Source: Rhizobiaceae bacterium (lineage in GTDB: Bacteria > Pseudomonadota > Alphaproteobacteria > Rhizobiales > Rhizobiaceae). From it: a DNA stretch of 64,000 nt. Location of the stretch: positions 62,001 through 126,000 of the forward strand of contig JAEPOG010000003.1 of assembly GCA_017643025.1 (NCBI GenBank). The letters run 5' to 3'. The notes under the pieces were generated by a model that saw only the letters and a list, made by a program, of their open reading frames with translations, did no database searches and was not told the origin of the DNA. Below are positions 63,866-64,000 of this stretch, piece by piece. Position numbers and translations under genes: made by a program. Position 1 is the stretch's first letter. Each line of letters begins with the position of its first letter.

Positions 63866-64000
63866 ATGGACAAGGGCAAGGCCTTTCGCGCGCTGCACGA
63901 GACGACCTTCATCATTCCGAACCCGTGGGACGTCGGCACGGCGAAGCTGCTGGCACATCTCGGCTTCAAAGCGCTCGCCACCACCTCTGCCGGCTTCGCG
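63866..64000 (+). CDS. Isocitrate lyase/PEP mutase family protein (partial, runs off the window)
   Basis: The first 45 codons (MDKGKAFRALHETT...NPWDVGTAKLLAHLGFKALATTSAGFA) match the N-terminal barrel of the PEP mutase/isocitrate lyase-like family, with a GGAG site before the ATG. The 3' end lies beyond position 64000. Confidence 0.8.
   Translation, partial: MDKGKAFRALHETTFIIPNPWDVGTAKLLAHLGFKALATTSAGFA

Overview
The window is about 64 kb of high-GC, densely coding chromosomal DNA from an alphaproteobacterium. It most resembles a Rhizobiales (Hyphomicrobiales) genome near Mesorhizobium or Phyllobacteriaceae. The basis is gene content rather than a database search: the order ubiE-ubiB-coaBC, a three-gene NAGGN osmolyte operon, families typical of this order (DUF6460, DUF6356, SlyX, DTGA retropepsin), GTG/TTG starts and many 1-4 bp stop/start overlaps. 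No phage, intact insertion sequence, CRISPR array or rRNA was seen. Two tRNA genes are present (Gly-CCC and Ser-GGA).

Layout. 0-6.6 kb: exported small proteins, a small c-type cytochrome, a bacterial voltage-gated sodium channel, tRNA-Gly and a large TadG/VWA pilus-assembly-like protein, followed by an unusually AT-rich 230-bp stretch with a strong hairpin. 6.6-16.5 kb: MATE exporter, pyrD, an SSF-type hybrid histidine kinase facing a LuxR-type response regulator (CrbS/CrbR-like), mscL and an aminotransferase. 16.4-21.9 kb: a MarR regulator divergent from the complete NAGGN (N-acetylglutaminylglutamine amide) trio of amidotransferase, GNAT/ATP-grasp synthetase and M42 hydrolase. 21.9-28.5 kb: RND exporter, two regulators/enzymes of unknown pathway and a GST. 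28.5-34.3 kb: an L,D-transpeptidase and a betaine-type binding protein, divergent from a methylenetetrahydrofolate reductase and a LigM/DmdA-family THF-dependent demethylase; this looks like a C1 demethylation module. 34.3-37.5 kb: a ClpP-like periplasmic protein, tRNA-Ser and msrA.

37.7-49.7 kb is a nucleoside uptake and salvage region: BMP-type binding protein, ATPase, two permeases, cytidine deaminase, purine nucleoside phosphorylase, thymidine phosphorylase, upp and adenosine deaminase. Together they import nucleosides, release the bases and recover them. 49.8-53.7 kb holds ubiE, ubiB and an unusual coaBC. The CoaBC protein carries an N-terminal FitA-like ribbon-helix-helix DNA-binding domain, and a 28-bp near-perfect palindrome covers its start codon. 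I consider this the most interesting item: a coenzyme A biosynthetic enzyme that probably represses its own gene. 53.7-64 kb contains stress and housekeeping genes: Prx6-type peroxiredoxin, PPK2, prfC, an ECF sigma factor, a class II amidotransferase, Lrp, an AlkC-like DNA glycosylase, an ArsR/SRPBCC pair, dut and a truncated PEP mutase/isocitrate lyase family gene.

A recurrent theme is osmotic and stress adaptation (MscL, NAGGN, betaine-type binding protein, sodium channel). All functional names rest on recognised motifs and remembered family features; no search was run.
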